A DNA stretch of 64,000 bases from Pinus tabuliformis (GCA_031772625.1 CM062807.1:1152621007-1152685006), one strand, 5' to 3'; counted from the first letter of the stretch, positions 1 to 12,467 are shown. The notes: a model not told the origin generated them from the sequence alone. A program made the numbers and translations.

Positions 1-1157
1 GTATATGTCATCAATTACTTACTTATGACTTTGCTGCACTTCCCGACTTCAGACATACCCAAATCATTACATATACAAGGATAATACATATGTTAGCAAC
101 CAGATCTAGTCCATCAGATCACATAAAGATAAGTCATTATGATATTGATCCATTATTAGATCTCATCCATCAACACTGAAGCTAAACACAATCAACCAAA
201 CTGAATGTGCAGAATACTAACACCAGTAAATAGTCATCAGAACTCTTCGACAACCAGAACCACCTATAACTTCAAACATCATAGTTCAAATGGTATATGC
301 TACTTAGATGTATCTAACCTGCGTATGTATGCGCTTTTATCATAGTCAACCAGCGTATACATCTGTAAATGTTCATTCAAGATTTGCAGCTATTCCAAAA
401 CTTGAGTTATACCCAGATCATAATATTTACAAAACATTACATGTGTCAATATACAAATCTAGAATAAGCGTGATCAAACCGTATAGAGATGATTCATTCT
501 AAGCCATTAGATCCCAATCTATCCTTAGATCTTGTTCTCCATCAGCCATTGAGATTCCTCCTTAGCAAAGCATTATGAACCCATAACCTGTATACTAGAT
601 CTCATACTTCATCAGATATTCAAGAATTTCTGAATACATTTGCCTAATGATCTTCTTCTCCTTTTATAGTCTTAGGCCTTACTCAACACCATGGTCCAAA
701 ACCATAGAGAATCAATACCATGGACCCAATTCCTGGGTTCAACACTTCGGACGAGATACCATGGTCCAAAACCATAGGTCCAAATACCAAGGACTAAATA
801 CCACGGACCCAAAACTTAGCTTTCCGACATGTACGTGCCTTTCCTTGCGTGAAAGTGCATGTGTACGATATACGCGCCTTTGTATATCGTGATCCTGCGT
901 GTATACACTACTTGGTATATAGCGAACCTGCGTATATACATGACTTGGTATATAGTGAACCTGCGTGTGTACACGACTTGGTATATAGTGAACTTGCGTA
1001 TGTACGCGACTTGGTATATAGTGAACCTGCGTATATACTTTTCTTTCTTCATTCTTTGTAGTTTGATCATCAATTCTTTGCTACTGACCTACTGCACTAT
1101 GATCTGTCATCTGTGTGAGTTGCCATCAAGGACAACACTTGTATCATAATGCCAACA
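1..1157 (-). mobile_element. Partial LTR (copy 1) of a gag-only LTR element
   Basis: The right part of a long terminal repeat; its left end lies outside the window. It ends at ...CCAACA (read from the other strand, the LTR begins TGTTGG) and is followed at once by a pyrimidine run that is a polypurine tract on the minus strand. It aligns along its length with 5572-6715 and 11108-12250. It carries a 33-bp tandem array (about 861-1040) and CCATGG-centred repeats (about 689-815), both in what would be U3 for a minus-strand element. Confidence 0.85.
861..1040. repeat. 33-bp tandem repeat in U3 of LTR copy 1
   Basis: About five imperfect units of 33 bp, each with a core like GTATATACGCGACTTGG followed by TATATAGTGAACCTG. 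Equivalent arrays lie at about 6420-6595 and 11955-12130. Because 33 is a multiple of three the array stays open in several frames and gives repetitive 11-residue peptides, which I do not regard as genes. The position about 120-300 bp from the 5' end of a minus-strand LTR suggests U3 enhancer-type repeats (inference). Confidence 0.8.
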
Positions 1158-3040
1158 ATCTCCCCCTTTGGACTTGATGGCAAAGCTAACTTGCCATACT
1201 GAGAACTATCATCTTAATGAGTTGTCATTGTTCATTACATATGAACTGATTCCTTTGAGTTGTCCTGCATCCCATGTATTTTGTCACATCTGATATCTCT
1301 TATGTAGATTCATCTAGTTATATATAAGTGAGTTGTTCTTCTACAAGGGGTTGCCATCAAGTACAACACATGCATCATAATGCCAACAATCTCCCCCTTT
1401 GGACTTGATGGCAACAACCATACCAAGTCACTCTCCCCCTTTGACATCAAGGGCAAAGGGCGAACCAAGATATTCTCTTCCTTGATATACATTCCGCTGT
1501 CCATACTCCCCCTGAGTACCTGCTGAAATCTCTGATTGAGCTCCCCCTTTGTATATGCCAAGGTGTACCAATCTATCCATGCTCCCTCTGAGTACATGCT
1601 GAAATCTTTGCTCTGTTGAAGTGTGTTGTTCATGCTCCCCTTGACAGTAAGCAAGGTCTGCAAAAAGATTTTCTACAAAAAGAACATGACTCTATGACCT
1701 TCCTATCACCAAAGACTCATACATACATCCATCTCCCAACCAAGTGGGGATATACCAATATTGACTCATCCACCCAACCAAGTGGGGATATACCAGATAC
1801 CAATTGTTTATACATGACTGAAATATTACATCATTCTTCCCATGCATAGTGGGGGTACAATTTACATCATATGACCAAAAGGGATTCATCAAATGACTAC
1901 AATAGACAGAGACAAACTATTACATCATGAGTATTGATATGACCTTTACATTGAATGATATACATGACATTTATAACAGAGACCAAACATCTAAATAAGA
2001 CCATGATAGTCATCAGCAACTATCATACACAGTGTACGATCTACTCCATAAGCATCTGTCAACAACATCTAGACCAACAACCTGTATATGTCCATTAGTG
2101 TAGATAGCATCAACCTGTGACAAGATATGGCTCCATATAGATATCAATTCATCCTCTTGATCTTGAGCATTATAAAATCATTCACATTATATCATATGCG
2201 AAAGACACCATAGCCATCTCATCAACATCAAGATCTGCATGATCTTATATATCATCCATGTATCAACACTCGGGGACATCCCTCATCTGTATCAATCAAC
2301 ATATGTAAGTATCAACATGTCATCATATGGGTAAGAACTCATCATCATCATGTCTCCAACAATGCAACTTTGAGTAATCATCCATGTATCCAGCATACTG
2401 TATATAGCACTATGTATCTTGAGCTCAAGATCTTTTGTCAAGACTTCTTGATATCATCAATAGCAACAATCCTCATCCATGTGAACACCAAGAACTATAG
2501 GAATCCTACATCATAACTATATTATATGTCGACAGCAGCATATGAGTGACTCGTCATTAAGTAATGAAATTGTGTATTCAAGCTTTGTACTTCTCCTTAT
2601 CCTTATGAAGATCACCATGTAAGCACCATATATGCATCATTAGAGAATCAACCAAAAATATGATCTGAACACCAACTATGTAACCCCAAGAATCATATGA
2701 GATTTTATGAAAACTCATAACCATATCATAGCAAGATGTATCATTTAGCCATATAAGCATCATCACCAAGGACTACTAACCATAATGCCAACAATGCATT
2801 ATTAAAAGTATATGCTCCCCTGAACCTGTGCCATCTTGTTTACTATCAAATCTGATCATGCATATATTAGCAAGAAGTATGAAGGCATCATCATCAACAA
2901 GTTAGTCTCAAAACACTTCTAAACATCTTACAAGTATCAAGACATTTTCATCATCAACAGATTGTAACCATTATCAAATAGAAAAAGTAATGGACTGAAT
3001 CATATCAGACCCTTTTCCTGAGCCTGTCCCACTACTTTTC
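1158..3040 (-). mobile_element. Non-coding internal region of gag-only element, copy 1
   Basis: About 1.9 kb between the end of the gag frame and the 3' LTR. I find no protease, integrase, reverse transcriptase or RNase H reading frame. The part nearest the LTR (1158-1620) has repeated polypurine-tract-like motifs (minus strand AAAGGGGGAG and relatives), including a second copy of the LTR-end plus polypurine junction about 228 bp inside. The rest is rich in ATCAT-type triplets without coding features. The same region recurs at 6716-8656. Confidence 0.75.
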
Positions 3041-4504
3041 TCAACCTGACATATACGCGACTGTGCACTGTCTAACTCGTGTATATACGCGACTTATCTT
3101 TATGAAACTTGTGTATGTGATGGAGAAACACTGAAGTTTTACACTTTCAGCTTCCTCTGAGTCTGTTATGTCTGTACATTGTGTTGTGCCACATCTTTCT
3201 GACAGTACTTCCTTCTTCTTCCATATCTTCAAGTGTGATGATGTTTTCTCCTTTTGGTATGGTGCCCGTACTTTGTTCCTGCATTCCTTTGCTATATGTC
3301 CAAGCTTGTTACATGCATAACATCTTACATTTTTCATATTCCTTCTGTAGCAATCAACAGCTTTGTGACCAAACATATTGCAAGAAAAACAATATCCCTT
3401 AAAGTACCTGGAACGCGATGATCTTTTTGTGTGATGGTCTTGAACCATTCTACTTCTGCATCTAGCTGCAACATGTCCAAGATTATGACATACATAACAT
3501 TCAACATTATTCATCGGAGGAGTAAAAGATTTTCTTTGAAGAATTTCTTTCCTTAGTTGTTGATGGGATTGACCTCTCATCTCCTTGTTGAGTATTTCAG
3601 ATTGTGCATTAGAGTTCCTTGTCTTATTTTGTGAACTAGATTCACCTTCAACAGATTCATGAAAACCAAGACTAGTTTTGATAGCAGGAGACCTTTGACT
3701 ACTAAGAATATCATCCAAGATCTTAGTACTATCTTGAAATCGTAAGAGCTTATCCTTTTCTTCTAAGTTATCTTTTAGAATATTTACCTCAACTTGAAGT
3801 TGCTCTTCCTTTTCACGATACTGCTTCTTCATGTTTTCTTCAACTTTTCTTCCTTCTTCCAACTAGTGTCTTAATTCAAGAACTTCGTTTTCTTGTTTTT
3901 CAAGAGCTTGGAATAGTTCTTTATTCTGCTTATTTGATTCTTCAAGATCTTCTTTTAGCAAGAGGATCGTAGCTTCAAAACTTTCATAGTAACTGGATCT
4001 TTCTCTAAGTTTCTTGATTGTTGTGCTCCTTTCATTTAATTCACTTCTTAATGATGTCACTTCATCCTGCAACTTTTGACATTGATCTTCCTTTTCCTTG
4101 AATAGCTTCCTTACCTTGTTTCCTTCCTCTAGTTGAGCTTTTAGTTTGGTAACTTCTTCTTTGGAAATACATTCCCTTTTGTGCAATAGATCTTGTTGAT
4201 CTCTAATTTTGTCTGTAAGCCTTTTAAATTCTGCCTCTATTTGATATCTTTCTTTCTCACTCATAAGAGAAAATTCAGTTGTTTCACTATCACTTTCATC
4301 ATCTTCAAATGGATGGAGAAATGTATCACCAAAGGATAACAAATTCATACCTGATAGTTCTTTTGCTTGTTCATCTTCATTCTAAAGTGATTCTGAATCT
4401 GAAGTGCTTCTTTCACATATTCCCCAATCGATTCTCCCACTGTCATAGTTATTGTAGGATGTATTCTATTTATTAGGTGCTTTCTTCTTAAGCTTCTTTC
4501 CCAT
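3041..4504 (-). pseudogene. Gag-like protein with three CCHC zinc knuckles, copy 1 (stop-interrupted)
   Basis: Retrotransposon structural (Gag/nucleocapsid-like) protein. The likely start is the ATG complementary to 4502-4504, just past the primer binding site, giving a lysine-rich N-terminus. A long charged coiled-coil stretch follows (about 4348-3720), then three C-X2-C-X4-H-X4-C knuckles near 3480-3260 (CYVCHNLGHVAARC, CFSCNMFGHKAVDC, CYACNKLGHIAKEC). The frame is one continuous phase broken by TAG stops: one near the N-terminus, one at 4382-4384 and one at 3863-3865. At the last two, copy 2 has CAG (Gln). No Pol domain is fused or adjacent. RNA packaging or assembly in trans for autonomous relatives is inferred from the family type. 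Confidence 0.8.
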
Positions 4505-4550
4505 TGTTCTACGGATCTCCTTCAAGCAATCAAGCTTCTATCAAAGGACC

Positions 4551-4565
4551 TGCTCTGATACCAAT
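4551..4565 (-). promoter_or_regulatory. Primer binding site, copy 1
   Basis: On the minus strand TTGGTATCAGAGCA follows the LTR end directly. This matches the 3' end of initiator methionine tRNA, the usual primer of plant Copia-type elements. It fixes the LTR boundary at 4566 and the element's orientation. Confidence 0.85.
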
Positions 4566-6715
4566 TGTTGGAAATAATACTGAGAGGGGGGAGGGTGTGA
4601 ATCAGTATTATCAAATCAAACACTTTTTCATTTCCATACTCAGATTCATATATGCTACTTCAGTTAAGGTAACCTGCGTGTACATGCAACTGTGTCTAAT
4701 GCAACTAGCGTATATCCAGTAAACTTATGATTCAGTTAATCCATTAAATTGTTGATCTTTAGTTAGCGCATCAGAACTTTATTAACCATATGAACAGTAA
4801 ACAGGTGCAATAAAACAGAACAGATCATCACACACAAGAAGCACCTATGAACAACATGATGTAAGGTGGAAACCCAATGTGGGTGAAAACCACCTGCTGC
4901 AAGTCGTCTTTATCTTCTTTTAATAAGAAATTTCTTTTTTACAATATTTCGGTACTAGTGCAGTCTTATATCAATACACAGGCTTCTACCTGCAGAAGGC
5001 TACAACCTTCTTTCATTCTCCAGCGTCTCCTGGAAGGGAGCTGCAACCCCCTTAGCTCTTGTACTAGATGATCCTTTTACTATTACGTAGGTGCCGGCCT
5101 ACTGAATGCTCCAACCTTCACTCGTTTTCCAGCTGCTACTGGAAGGGAGCTACCACCCCCTTAGCTCTTGTACTAGATGATGTACTAGTACGTAGGTACT
5201 GACCTACAAAAGGCTACAACCTTCTCTTTCTTCCTCTAGGTACCACGTTTCATAAATTTTCAGACTGGATACTCATGGAACACATCATCATAATCTGAAG
5301 GCCACGTTTCATTCAATTTTCATACTGGACCCATCAATATCATTGAAGCACACAATCAATTAACACTAGCATCATCAATCTCTGAATCACCCAATACTGA
5401 ATCACTAAAACCCAGTCAACAAACTACAATCACCAGAACACAGAGCAGAACACAGAACTCTGCAACAATGTTCAGATCTAACTGTATCATCAAAAATCAT
5501 GCATCAGAGTGCATACACTACTTGGAAGAGCCGAACCAGCATGTATACGCAACTTCACCAAAGCGAACCAGCGTATATGTCATTAATTACTTACTTATGA
5601 CTTTGCTGCACTTCCTGACTTCAGACATACCCAGATCATTACATATACAAGGATAATACATATGTTAGCAACCATATCTAGTCCATCAGATCACATAAAG
5701 ATAAGTCATTATGATATTGGTCCATTATTAGATCTCATCCATCAACACTGAAGCTAAACACAATCAACCAAACTGAATATGCAGAATACTGACACCAGTA
5801 AACAGTCATCAGAACTCATCAACAACCAGAACCACCTGTAACTTCAAACATCATAGTTCATATGGTATACGCTATTTAGATGTATCTAACCTACGTATGT
5901 ACGCGCTTTTTTCATAGTCAACCAATGTATACATTTGTAAATATTTATTCATGATTTGCAGCTATTCCAAAACTTGAGTTATACCCAGATCATAATATTT
6001 ACAGAACATTGCATGTGTCAGTATACAGATCTAGAATAAGCGTGATCAAATCGTATAGAGATGATTCATTCCAAGCCATTAGATCCCAATCTATCCTTAG
6101 ATCTTGTTCTCCATCAACCGCTGAGATTCCTCCTTAGCAAAGCATTATGAACCCATAACCTGCATACTAGATCTCATACTTCATCAGATATTCAAGACTT
6201 TCTGAATACATTTTCCTAATGATCTTCTTCTCCTTTTATAGTCTTAGGCCTTACTCAATACCATGGTCCAAAACCATAGAGAATCAATACCATGGACCCA
6301 ATTCCTGGGTTCAACACTTCGAACGAGATACCATGGTCCAAAACCATAGGTCCAAATACCACAGACCCAAAACTTAGTTTTCCGACATGTACGCGCCTTT
6401 CCTTGCGTGAAAGTGCGTGTGTACGATATACGCGCCTTTGTATATAGTGATCCTGCGTGTATACACTACTTGGTATATAGCGAACCTGCGTATATACGCG
6501 ACTTGGTATATAGTGAACCTGCGTGTGTACACGACTTGGTATATAGTGAACCTGCGTATGTACACGACTTTTTATATAGTGAACCTGCGTATATACTTTT
6601 CTTTCTTCATTATTTGTAGTCTGATCATCAATTCTTTGCTACTGACCTGCTGCACTATGATCTATCATCTGTGTGAGTTTCCATCAAGGACAACACTTGT
6701 ATCATAATGCCAACA
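4566..6715 (-). mobile_element. Full LTR (copy 2) shared by two gag-only elements
   Basis: A 2150-bp LTR with 6-bp inverted ends (TGTTGG...CCAACA), a primer site on one side (4551-4565) and a polypurine tract on the other (6716-6727). It serves as 5' LTR for the left internal region and 3' LTR for the right one, so the two elements share a single LTR. Inside are a roughly 100-bp repeat present about 2.5 times (4985-5225), the CCATGG repeats (6260-6370) and the 33-bp U3 array (6420-6595). Confidence 0.9.
4985..5225. repeat. About 100-bp tandem repeat inside the LTR
   Basis: Two and a half units built around GGCTACAACCTTC, GGGAGCTGCAACCCCCTTAG and TACGTAGGTG. The same array lies in LTR copy 3 at about 10520-10760. 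In the minus-strand element this is the part of the LTR nearer the primer binding site (R/U5 side). Confidence 0.75.
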
Positions 6716-8656
6716 ATCTCCCCCTTTGGACTTGATGGCAAAGCTAACTTGCCATACTGAGAACTATCATCTTAATGAGTTGTCATTGTTCATTACATCT
6801 GAAGTGATTCCTTTGAGCTGTCTTGCATCCCATGTATTCTGTCACATCTGATATCTCTTATGTAGATTCATCTAGTTATATATAAGTGAGTTGTTCTTCT
6901 ACAAGGGGTTGTCACAAGTACAACACATGCATCATAATGCCAATAATCTCCCCCTTTGGACTTGATGGCAACAACCATACCAAGTCACTCTCCCCCTTTG
7001 ACATCAAGGGCAAAGGGCGAACCAAGATATTCTCTTCCTTGATATACATTCCGTTGTCCATACTCCCCCTGAGTACCTGCTGAAATCTCTGATTAGCTCC
7101 CCCTTTGTATATGCCAAGGTCTACCAATCTATTCATGCTCCCTCTGAGTACATGTTGAAATCTCTGCTCTGTTGAAGTGTGTTGTTCATGCTCCTCTTGA
7201 CTGTAAGCAAGGTCTGCAAAAAGATGTTCTACAAAAAGAACATGACTCTATGACCATCCTATCACCAAATATTCATACATACATCCATCTCCCAACCAAG
7301 TGGGGATATACCAATATTGACTCATCCACCCAACCAAGTGGGGATATACCAGATACCAATTGTTTATACATGACTGAAATATTACATCATTCTTCCCATG
7401 CATAGTGGGGGTACAATTTACATCATATGACCAAAAGGGATTCATCAAATGACTACAATAGACAGAGACAAACTATTACATCATGAGTCTTGATATGACC
7501 TTTACATTGAATGATATACATGACATTTATAACAGAGACCAAACATCTAAATAAGACCATGATAGTCATTAGCAACTATCATACACAGTGTATGATCTAC
7601 TCCATAAGCATCTGTCAACAACATCTAGACCAGCAACCTGTATATGTCCATTAGTGTAGATAGCATCAACCTGTGACAAGATATGTCTGCATATAGATAT
7701 CAATTCATCCTCTTGATCTTGAGCATTATAAAATCATTCACATTATATCATATGCGAAAGACACCATAGCCATCTCATCAACATCAAGATCTGCATGATC
7801 TTATATATCATCCATGTATCATCACTCGGGGACATCCCTCATCTGTATCAATCAACATATGTAAGTATCAACCTGTCATCATATGGGTAAGAACTCATCA
7901 TCATCATGTCTCCAACAATGCAACTTTGAGTAATCATCCATGTATCCAGCATACTGTATATAGCACTATGTATCTTGAGCTCAAGATCTTTTGTCAAGAC
8001 TTCTTGATATCATCAACAGCAACAATCCTCATCCATGTGAACACCAAGAACTATAGGAATCCTGCATCATAACTGTATTATATGTCGACAACAGCATATG
8101 AGTGACTCATCATCAAGTAATGAAATTGTGTATTCAAGCTTTGTACTTCTCCTTATCCTTATGAAGATCACCATGTAAGTACCATATATGCATCATCAGA
8201 GAATTAACCAAAAATATGATCTAAACACCAACTATGTAACCCCAAGAATCATATAAGATTTTATGAAAACTCATAACCATATCATAGCAAGATGTATCAT
8301 TTAGCCATATAAGCATCATCACCAAGGACTACTAACCATAATGCCAATAATGCATTATTAAAAGTATATGCTCCCCCTGAACCTGTGCCATCTTGTTTAC
8401 TATCAGATCTGATCATGCATATATTAGCAAGAAGTATGAAGGCATAATCATCAACAAGTTAGTCTCAAAACACTTCTAAACATATTACAAGTATCAAGAC
8501 ATTTTCATCATTAGCATATTGTAACCATTATCAAATAGAGAAAGTAATGGACTGAATCATATCAGACCCTTTTCCTGAGCCTGTCCCACTACTTTTCTCA
8601 AACTGACATATACGCGACTGTGCACTGTCTAACTCGCGTATATACGCGACTTATCT
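6716..8656 (-). mobile_element. Non-coding internal region of gag-only element, copy 2
   Basis: Counterpart of 1158-3040, alignable throughout with scattered substitutions and small indels. It begins with the polypurine tract (minus-strand AAAGGGGGAG) touching LTR copy 2 and repeats the extra internal polypurine motifs. No Pol domains are visible. Confidence 0.75.
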
Positions 8657-10044
8657 TTATGAAACTTGCGTATGAGATTGAGAACACTGAAGTTTTACAC
8701 TTTCAGCTTCCTCTGAGTCTGTTATGTCTGTACATTGTGCTGTGCCACATCTTTCTGACAGTACTTCCTTCTTCTTCCATATCTTCAAGTGTGATGATGT
8801 TTTCTCCTTTTGGTATGGTGCCCGTACTTTGTTCCTGCATTCCTTTGCTATATGTCCAAGCTTGTTACATGCATAACATCTTACATGTTTCATATTCCTT
8901 CTGTAGCAATCAACAGCTTTGTGACCAAACATATTGCAAGAAAAACAATATTCCTTAAAGTGCCTGGAATGATGGTCTTGAACCATTCTACTTCTGCATC
9001 TGGCTACAACATGTCCAAGATTATGACATACATAACATTCAACATTATTCATGGGAGGAGTAAAAGATTTTCTTTGAAGAATTTTTGTCCTTGGTTGTTG
9101 ATGGGATTGACCTCTCATCTCCTTGTTGAGTATTTCAGATTGTGCATTAGAGTTCCTTGTCTTATTTTTTGAACTAGATTCACCATCAACAGATTCATGA
9201 AAACCAAGACCAGTTTTGATAGCAGGAGACCTTTTACTACTAAGAATATCATCCAAGATCTTAGTACTATCTTGAAATCGTAAGAGCTTATCCTTTTCTT
9301 CTAAGTTATCTTTTAGAATATTTACCTCAACTTGAAGTTGCTCTTCCTTTTCATGATACTACTTCTTCATGTTTTCTTCAGCTTTTCTTCCTTCTTCGAA
9401 CTGGTGTCTTAATTCAAGAACTTTGTTTTCTTGTTTTTCAAGAGCTTGGAGTAGTTCTTTATTCTGCTTATTTGATTCTTCAAGATCTTCTTTTAGCGAG
9501 AGGATCGTATCTTCAAGACTTTCATAGTAACTGGATCTTTCTCTGAGTTTCTTGATTGTTGTGCTCCTTTCATTTACTTCACTTCTTAATGATGTCACTT
9601 CATCCTGCAACTTTTGACATTGATCTTCTGTTTCCTTGAATAGCTTCCTTACCTTGTTTCCTTCATCTAGTTGAGCTTTTAGTTTGGTAACTTCTTGTTT
9701 GGAAATACATTCCCTTTTGTGCAATAGATCTTGTTGATCTCTAATTTTGTTTGTAAGCCTTTTAAATTCTGCCTCTATTTGATATCTTTCTTTCTCACTC
9801 ATAAGAGAAAATTCAGTTGTTTCACTATCACTTTCATCATCTTCAAATGGATGGAGAAATGTATCACCAGAGGATAACAAATTCATACCTGATAGTTATT
9901 TTGCTTGTTCATCTTCATTCTGAAGTGATTCTGAATCTAAAGTGCTTCTTCCACATATTCCCCAATCGATTCTCCCACTATCATAGTTCTTCTGGGATGT
10001 CTTCTTTTTCTTAGGCGCTTTCTTCTTAAGCTTCTTTCCCATTG
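8657..10044 (-). pseudogene. Gag-like protein with three CCHC zinc knuckles, copy 2 (stop-interrupted)
   Basis: Second copy of the Gag-like frame. The start ATG is complementary to 10042-10044 and the N-terminus is very basic (MGKKLKKKAP). The coiled-coil stretch and all three CCHC knuckles are present near 9050-8870. This copy is open at both CAG codons that are TAG in copy 1, but has its own TAG at 9359-9361 (CAG in copy 1) and a TAA just before the internal methionine at 9886. The C-terminus differs from copy 1 through small indels near 8660-8700. The two copies have therefore decayed independently since duplication. Confidence 0.8.
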
Positions 10045-10103
10045 TTCTACGGATCTCCTTCAAGCAATCAAGCTTCTACCAAAGGACCTGCTCTGATACC
10101 AAT

Positions 10104-12250
10104 TGTTGGAAATAATACTGAGAGGGGGGGGGGTGAATCAGTATTATCAAATCAAACATTTTTTCATTTCCATACTCAGATTCATTTACGCTACTTCAGT
10201 TAAGGTAACCTGCATGTACACACAACTGTGTCTAATGCAACTATCATATATCCAGTAAACTTATGATTCAGTTAATCCATTAAATTGTTGATCTTTAGTT
10301 AGTGCATTAGAACTTTATTAACCATATGAACAGTAAACAGGTGCAGTAAAACAGAACATATCATGACACACAAGAAGCACATATGAACACCATGATGTAA
10401 GGTGGAAACCCAATGTGGGTGAAAACCACCTGCTCCAAGTCGTCTCTATCTTCTTTTAATAAGAAATTTCTTTTTACAATATTTCTGTACTGGTGCATTC
10501 TTATACCAATACACAGGCTTCTACCTGCAGAAGGCTACAACCTTCTCTCGTTCTCCAACTTCTCCTAGAAGGGAGCTGCAACCCCCTTAGCTCTTGTACT
10601 AGCCGATCCTTTTACTAGTACGTAGGTGTTGGCCTACTGAATGCTCCAACCTTCACTCGTTTTCCAACTGCTACTGGAATGGAGCTACCACCCCCTTAGC
10701 TCTTGTACTAGCTAATGTACTAGTACGTAGGTGCCGACCTACAGAAGGCTACAACCTTCTCTTTCTTCCTCCAGGTACCACGTTTCATAAATTTTCAGAC
10801 TGGATACTCATGGAACACATCATCATAATCTGAAGGCCACGTTTCATCCAATTTTCATACTGGACCCATCAATATCATTGAAGCACACAATCAATCAACA
10901 CTAGCATCATCAATCTCTAAATCACCCAATACTGAATCACTGAAACCCAGTCAACAAACTGCAATCACCAAAACACAGCGTAGAACACAGAACTCTGCAA
11001 CAATTCTCCGATCTAACTGTATGATCAAAAATCATGCATCAGAGTGCATACGCTACTTGGAAGAGCCGAACCAGCATGTATACGCAACTTCACCAAAGCG
11101 AACCAGCGTATATGTCATCAATTACTTACTTATGACTTTGCTGCACTTCTTGACTTCAGACATACCTAGATCATTACATATACAAGGATAATATATATGT
11201 TAGCAACCAAATCTAGTCCATCAGATCACATAAAGATAAGTCATTATGATATTGATCCATTATTAGATCTCATCCATCAACACTGAAGCGAAACATAATC
11301 AACCAAACTGAATATGCAAAATACTGACACCAATAAATAGTCATCAAAACTCATCAACAACCAGAACCACTTGTAACTTCAAACATCATAGTTCATATGG
11401 TATACGCTACTTAGATGTATCTAACCTGCGTATGTATGCGCTTTTATCATAGTCAGCCAACGTATACATCTGTAAATATTCATTCATGATTTGCAGCTAT
11501 TTCAAAACTTGAGTTATACCCAGATCATAATATTTACAGAACATTACATGTGTCAGTATACAGATCTAGAATAAGCGTGATCAAACCGTATAGAGATTAT
11601 TCATTCCAAGCCATTAGATCCCAATCTATCCTTAGATCTTGTTCTCCATCAGCCGTTGAGATTCCTCCTTAGCAAAGCATCATGAACCCATAACCTCCAT
11701 ACTAGATCTCATACTTCATCATATAATCAAGAATTTCTGAATACATTTGCCTAATGATCTTCTTCTCCTTTCATAGTCTTAGGCCTTACTCAATACCATG
11801 GTCCAAAACCATAGAGAATCAATACCATGGACCCAATTCCTGGGTTCAACACTTCGAACGAGATACCATGGTCCAAATACTAAGGACTAAATACCACGGA
11901 CCCAAAACTTAGTTTTCTGACATGTACGCGCCTTTCCTTGCATGAAAGTGCGTGTGTACGATATACGTGCCTTTGTATATAGTGATCCTGCGTGTATACA
12001 CTACTTGGTATATAGCGAACCTGCGTATATACGCGACTTGGTATATAGTGAACCTGCGTGTGTACACGACTTGGTATATAGTGAACCTGCGTATGTACGC
12101 GACTTGGTATATAGTGAACCTACGTATATACTTTTCTTTCTTCATTCTTTGTAGTCTAATCATCAATTCTTTGCTACTGACCTGCTGCACTATGATCTAT
12201 CATCTGTGTGAGTTGCCATCAAGGACAACACTTGTATCATAATGCCAACA
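10104..12250 (-). mobile_element. Full LTR (copy 3), 5' LTR of the right-hand element
   Basis: A 2147-bp LTR with the same TGTTGG...CCAACA ends, preceded by the tRNA-Met primer site at about 10089-10103. Its right edge at 12250 is a clean junction with an unrelated Copia integrase remnant and not with a polypurine tract, so it is the outer edge of the array. Confidence 0.9.
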
Positions 12251-12467
12251 GCATGCCTCAGCCCACAAGTGAAGTGGTAGGCCTTGGTCATGCAGCATCG
12301 CCCATGCTGTCCCTACAATAGTTGCGTTCTTCCTCTTGGCCACCCCATTCTACTATGGGTTATGAGGTGCCATCAGCTCTCGTTTAATTCCTTTCGCTGC
12401 ACACAAGCCCTTAAAGTCTTGAGAGACATATTCTCCACCATTGTCGCTTCTCAAGGAAGAATGTAAA
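12251..12467 (-). pseudogene. Fragment of an older Copia integrase
   Basis: On the minus strand this encodes a stretch of the Copia integrase catalytic core: SDNGGEY (second catalytic Asp region), then a PHNP..NGVA segment that precedes the catalytic Glu region, ending at LWAEA. The two codons after PHNP are both TAG (12350-12355), where the family has QQ. The fragment is cut at 12251 by LTR copy 3, so it is the insertion target of the gag-only array. The other half would lie left of the window. Confidence 0.8.

Noticed and set aside
849-1149. Overlapping repetitive frames on both strands (11-residue repeats) in the LTRs
   Set aside because: Produced by the 33-bp tandem array, a multiple of three; they recur in every LTR and have no independent support.
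3863-3865. TAG in the gag frame as a programmed readthrough site
   Set aside because: The stop is at a different place in each tandem copy and no pol follows, so decay is the simpler reading.
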